From: Paracamarosporium sp. OC-R06-R3
Taxonomy: Eukaryota; Ascomycota; Dothideomycetes; Pleosporales; Didymosphaeriaceae
Length of the DNA stretch: 64,000 bases
Direction of reading: 5' to 3'
Assembly (NCBI GenBank): GCA_019828545.1
Contig: JACVRA010000061.1
Span: 124,198-188,197 of the forward strand
Shown: in pieces, positions 62,172 to 64,000 of the stretch
Numbering within the stretch: position 1 is the first letter of the stretch
Layout of the letters: each line of letters begins with the position of its first letter
Made by a program: the position numbers and the translations under genes
Notes under the pieces: model-generated
Seen by the model: the letters and a program-made list of their open reading frames with translations, nothing else
What the model was told of the DNA's origin: nothing
The model's database searches: none

Positions 62172-64000
62172 TGCTACCGGGACATGCTTCGTGCGTCGTG
62201 CGCTTCCGAGAGAGATGCGTGCGGGTGTTGCGAGCGTAGAAGCTCTGCCCGGCGGGAAAGAGGTCAATTGGGAAATCGTGTATGTTGGACTGGCCACAAT
62301 GCCTTCGAGCCGCCGATACAAGCTCGTTTGGAGATTCAGTGCTGTCGTCGCGTGGTCTGATCGAAAAAGTGGCTGACCTAACGCGCCTCTTGGCGACGGC
62401 GGAGCGGAGCGGAAAGGGAGAAGTGGGACCCACGACACCTGGGTCGCATAGCTGTGCGCACTACCAGGTCAGGGGAACGGATCATGTGTTCAATGCATCA
62501 GAAAATATACCGGCAGTATATGGTCTAATAAGCCCATCGTTCCCGATGACGCCCGACCAACACTCGGCGCCGAAGTGGGAGAGATTTGTTTCGCCGTAGC
62601 AAGTACTCTCGTTTGGTCTTCAGCATTGGGTATCTGGTCAGCACACAAAGCATTGTTTGTCGGTCATGTGGCACACTGTTCGCTTCGGCTGGTGAACGGC
62701 CGCCTGCTGGGACCTTGCTATGCCGTTCGAGTACTGATAGCACAGAGCAACGCAATTCACTTCACCCACATGATACAGTACTCTGTCCAACAATGACACG
62801 ACACTAAGCTACTCCTTATCTCCATATCTTGACTCTTGGAACTAGAAGTGTGAAGTACTGACTATACGTCATAGCATCATTCAGCGTAACCACGCCACAG
62901 TATCACGATAACGGTCGGCCACTGGCAACGGACATCACACAACACGCCATAGTATATGCATGAACCGTACCAAACTCTGTAAGCCACTTGGTTGCCCAGT
63001 GCCTTTGATCCCGTGGACAGTCGTGCACCACACCGGACGATGCCTGCTACACATGTAAGCAGTGAGTTCCGTGGCGGTAAGATGCTTCAGACACAGCAGA
63101 CCATACAACACTTTCAAAACTATGTCGTTTACTTGCGAATTCCAACTTATTATCACTACATGAGAGTGGTGCCAGTCGATGGTATAGATGCACACCTATC
63201 TTCGGGTGCTTCCATACCATCACTGCCTTTAATCCGAAGACAAGTGTCTCAGGCAGCTGCAAGAACCTCGATATTGCCTGACCTTTCCATTCTTGACGTT
63301 TTCTCTCTGCGAGCTAATGGCGGCGTTGCCAAGCTCGGTCACTGCAGTTTATTCAGATTAACCGTAATCTACACCGCTCGCTTCACGGTCGCAACCCTGC
63401 AGGCATCGTTTTTCGTATCAACGAACTCTAACACGGAAATGAGCGGGTCTTGATGATCTTGCCACATCACCTTCGATGCCTCTAAGCGGATATGCAGACC
63501 GGCAATTTGTCGCTAAAGTCACGTTTCCAGCGGGCATATATGGTGAGTTCACTTGTATTTTGAATGATTCCCCTTGAGCACCGCCTAGGTTCTTTATACG
63601 CTATTTATAGTCATCGTGCCCTCTTGCAATTATATGAGATCCTTGGAGAATATCTGTATCTGTTTTACACGTTCTCAAGAACACATTCACACGTCCCTGA
63701 TTAATTGCTCGCTTAGCTCCATGTCTTTGAACGAAGGGTACCTAAAATAGTACCAACACATATGAGCTCGTACCACAAGAAGACACGGCACCTGCAACGC
63801 CGTTGTGGGTGGTCTATCCATGCTGAACGCATTTGCATCGGGCATACCGGACGTTTTGATAGTAGAAGGCTAGTCGAAGGTCTGGACCCGCAACATGCAA
63901 TCAAGATCAACCCGAAAATACGGGTGTTTGTCTGCAAGAGAATGTTCCGTCGTGCGTCGACCTGCCCAGACCCTGGGAAAAAGCCCTGAGAGAGTAGTTG
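62172..64000. other. Right-edge gene-free stretch
   Basis: About 1.8 kb upstream of the PPR-like gene to the window edge. Only short frames are present and nothing is recognisable. A gene starting beyond 64000 cannot be excluded. Confidence 0.4.

Noticed and set aside
62172..62438. Upstream extension of the PPR-like reading frame
   Set aside because: It opens only with GTG; the ATG at 62171 gives a good mitochondrial presequence, so the extension is not used in the model.

Overview
The window is nuclear DNA of a filamentous ascomycete (Pezizomycotina). A dothideomycete of the Pleosporales is my best guess; that placement is inference. The evidence is compact genes with many 43-70 nt GT-AG introns carrying CTAAC/CTAAT-like branch sites, and typical mould gene families: AA9 LPMO, hybrid histidine kinase, CYP504-type P450, AzgA permease, Zn2Cys6 regulator and GPI-anchored SOD. 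I rebuilt 25 protein-coding genes by joining exons by hand. All of their spliced lengths are exact multiples of three. There are also one intron-containing tRNA-Pro and one decayed sugar-transporter pseudogene.

Layout, left to right. 1-8.4 kb: a secreted AA9 LPMO, then a divergent pair made of a dimethylglycine dehydrogenase-like flavoprotein and a Rieske oxygenase, probably a glycine-betaine/choline catabolic module. 9-16.2 kb: a large hybrid histidine kinase, the dead sugar transporter and tRNA-Pro(AGG). 16.7-28.3 kb: housekeeping genes, namely alkaline ceramidase, a pyridoxal-reductase-like AKR, a C2H2 zinc-finger protein, a small membrane protein, a CorA-like transporter, a DUF866/CZIB zinc protein and SmF; the last two are divergent over about 240 bp. 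28.5-36.2 kb: RNA polymerase II assembly factor Rtp1, a GNAT acetyltransferase and a GPI-anchored Cu-type SOD. 37.7-39.5 kb: an RtcB-type RNA ligase homologue with an extra N-terminal domain. 39.9-45.5 kb: an aromatic catabolic cluster of homogentisate dioxygenase, fumarylacetoacetase (divergent from it) and a CYP504-type hydroxylase. 45.9-50.1 kb: a Tat-SF1/Cus2-like RRM protein, a TLC-domain membrane protein and a short Zn2Cys6 protein. 52.4-62.2 kb: an AzgA purine permease, a methyltransferase-like protein with a long disordered N-terminus, an AhpC/TSA-like protein and a mitochondrial PPR-like protein.

Two groups look functionally linked. The betaine module can strip methyl groups stepwise from a quaternary amine. 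In the homogentisate cluster the P450 would make homogentisate from phenylacetates, hmgA opens the ring and fahA splits fumarylacetoacetate. I found no CRISPR array, insertion sequence or intact transposon. The longest gene-free stretches are 31.7-34.3, 50.1-52.4, 5.2-7.1, 25.3-26.9 and 62.2-64.0 kb.
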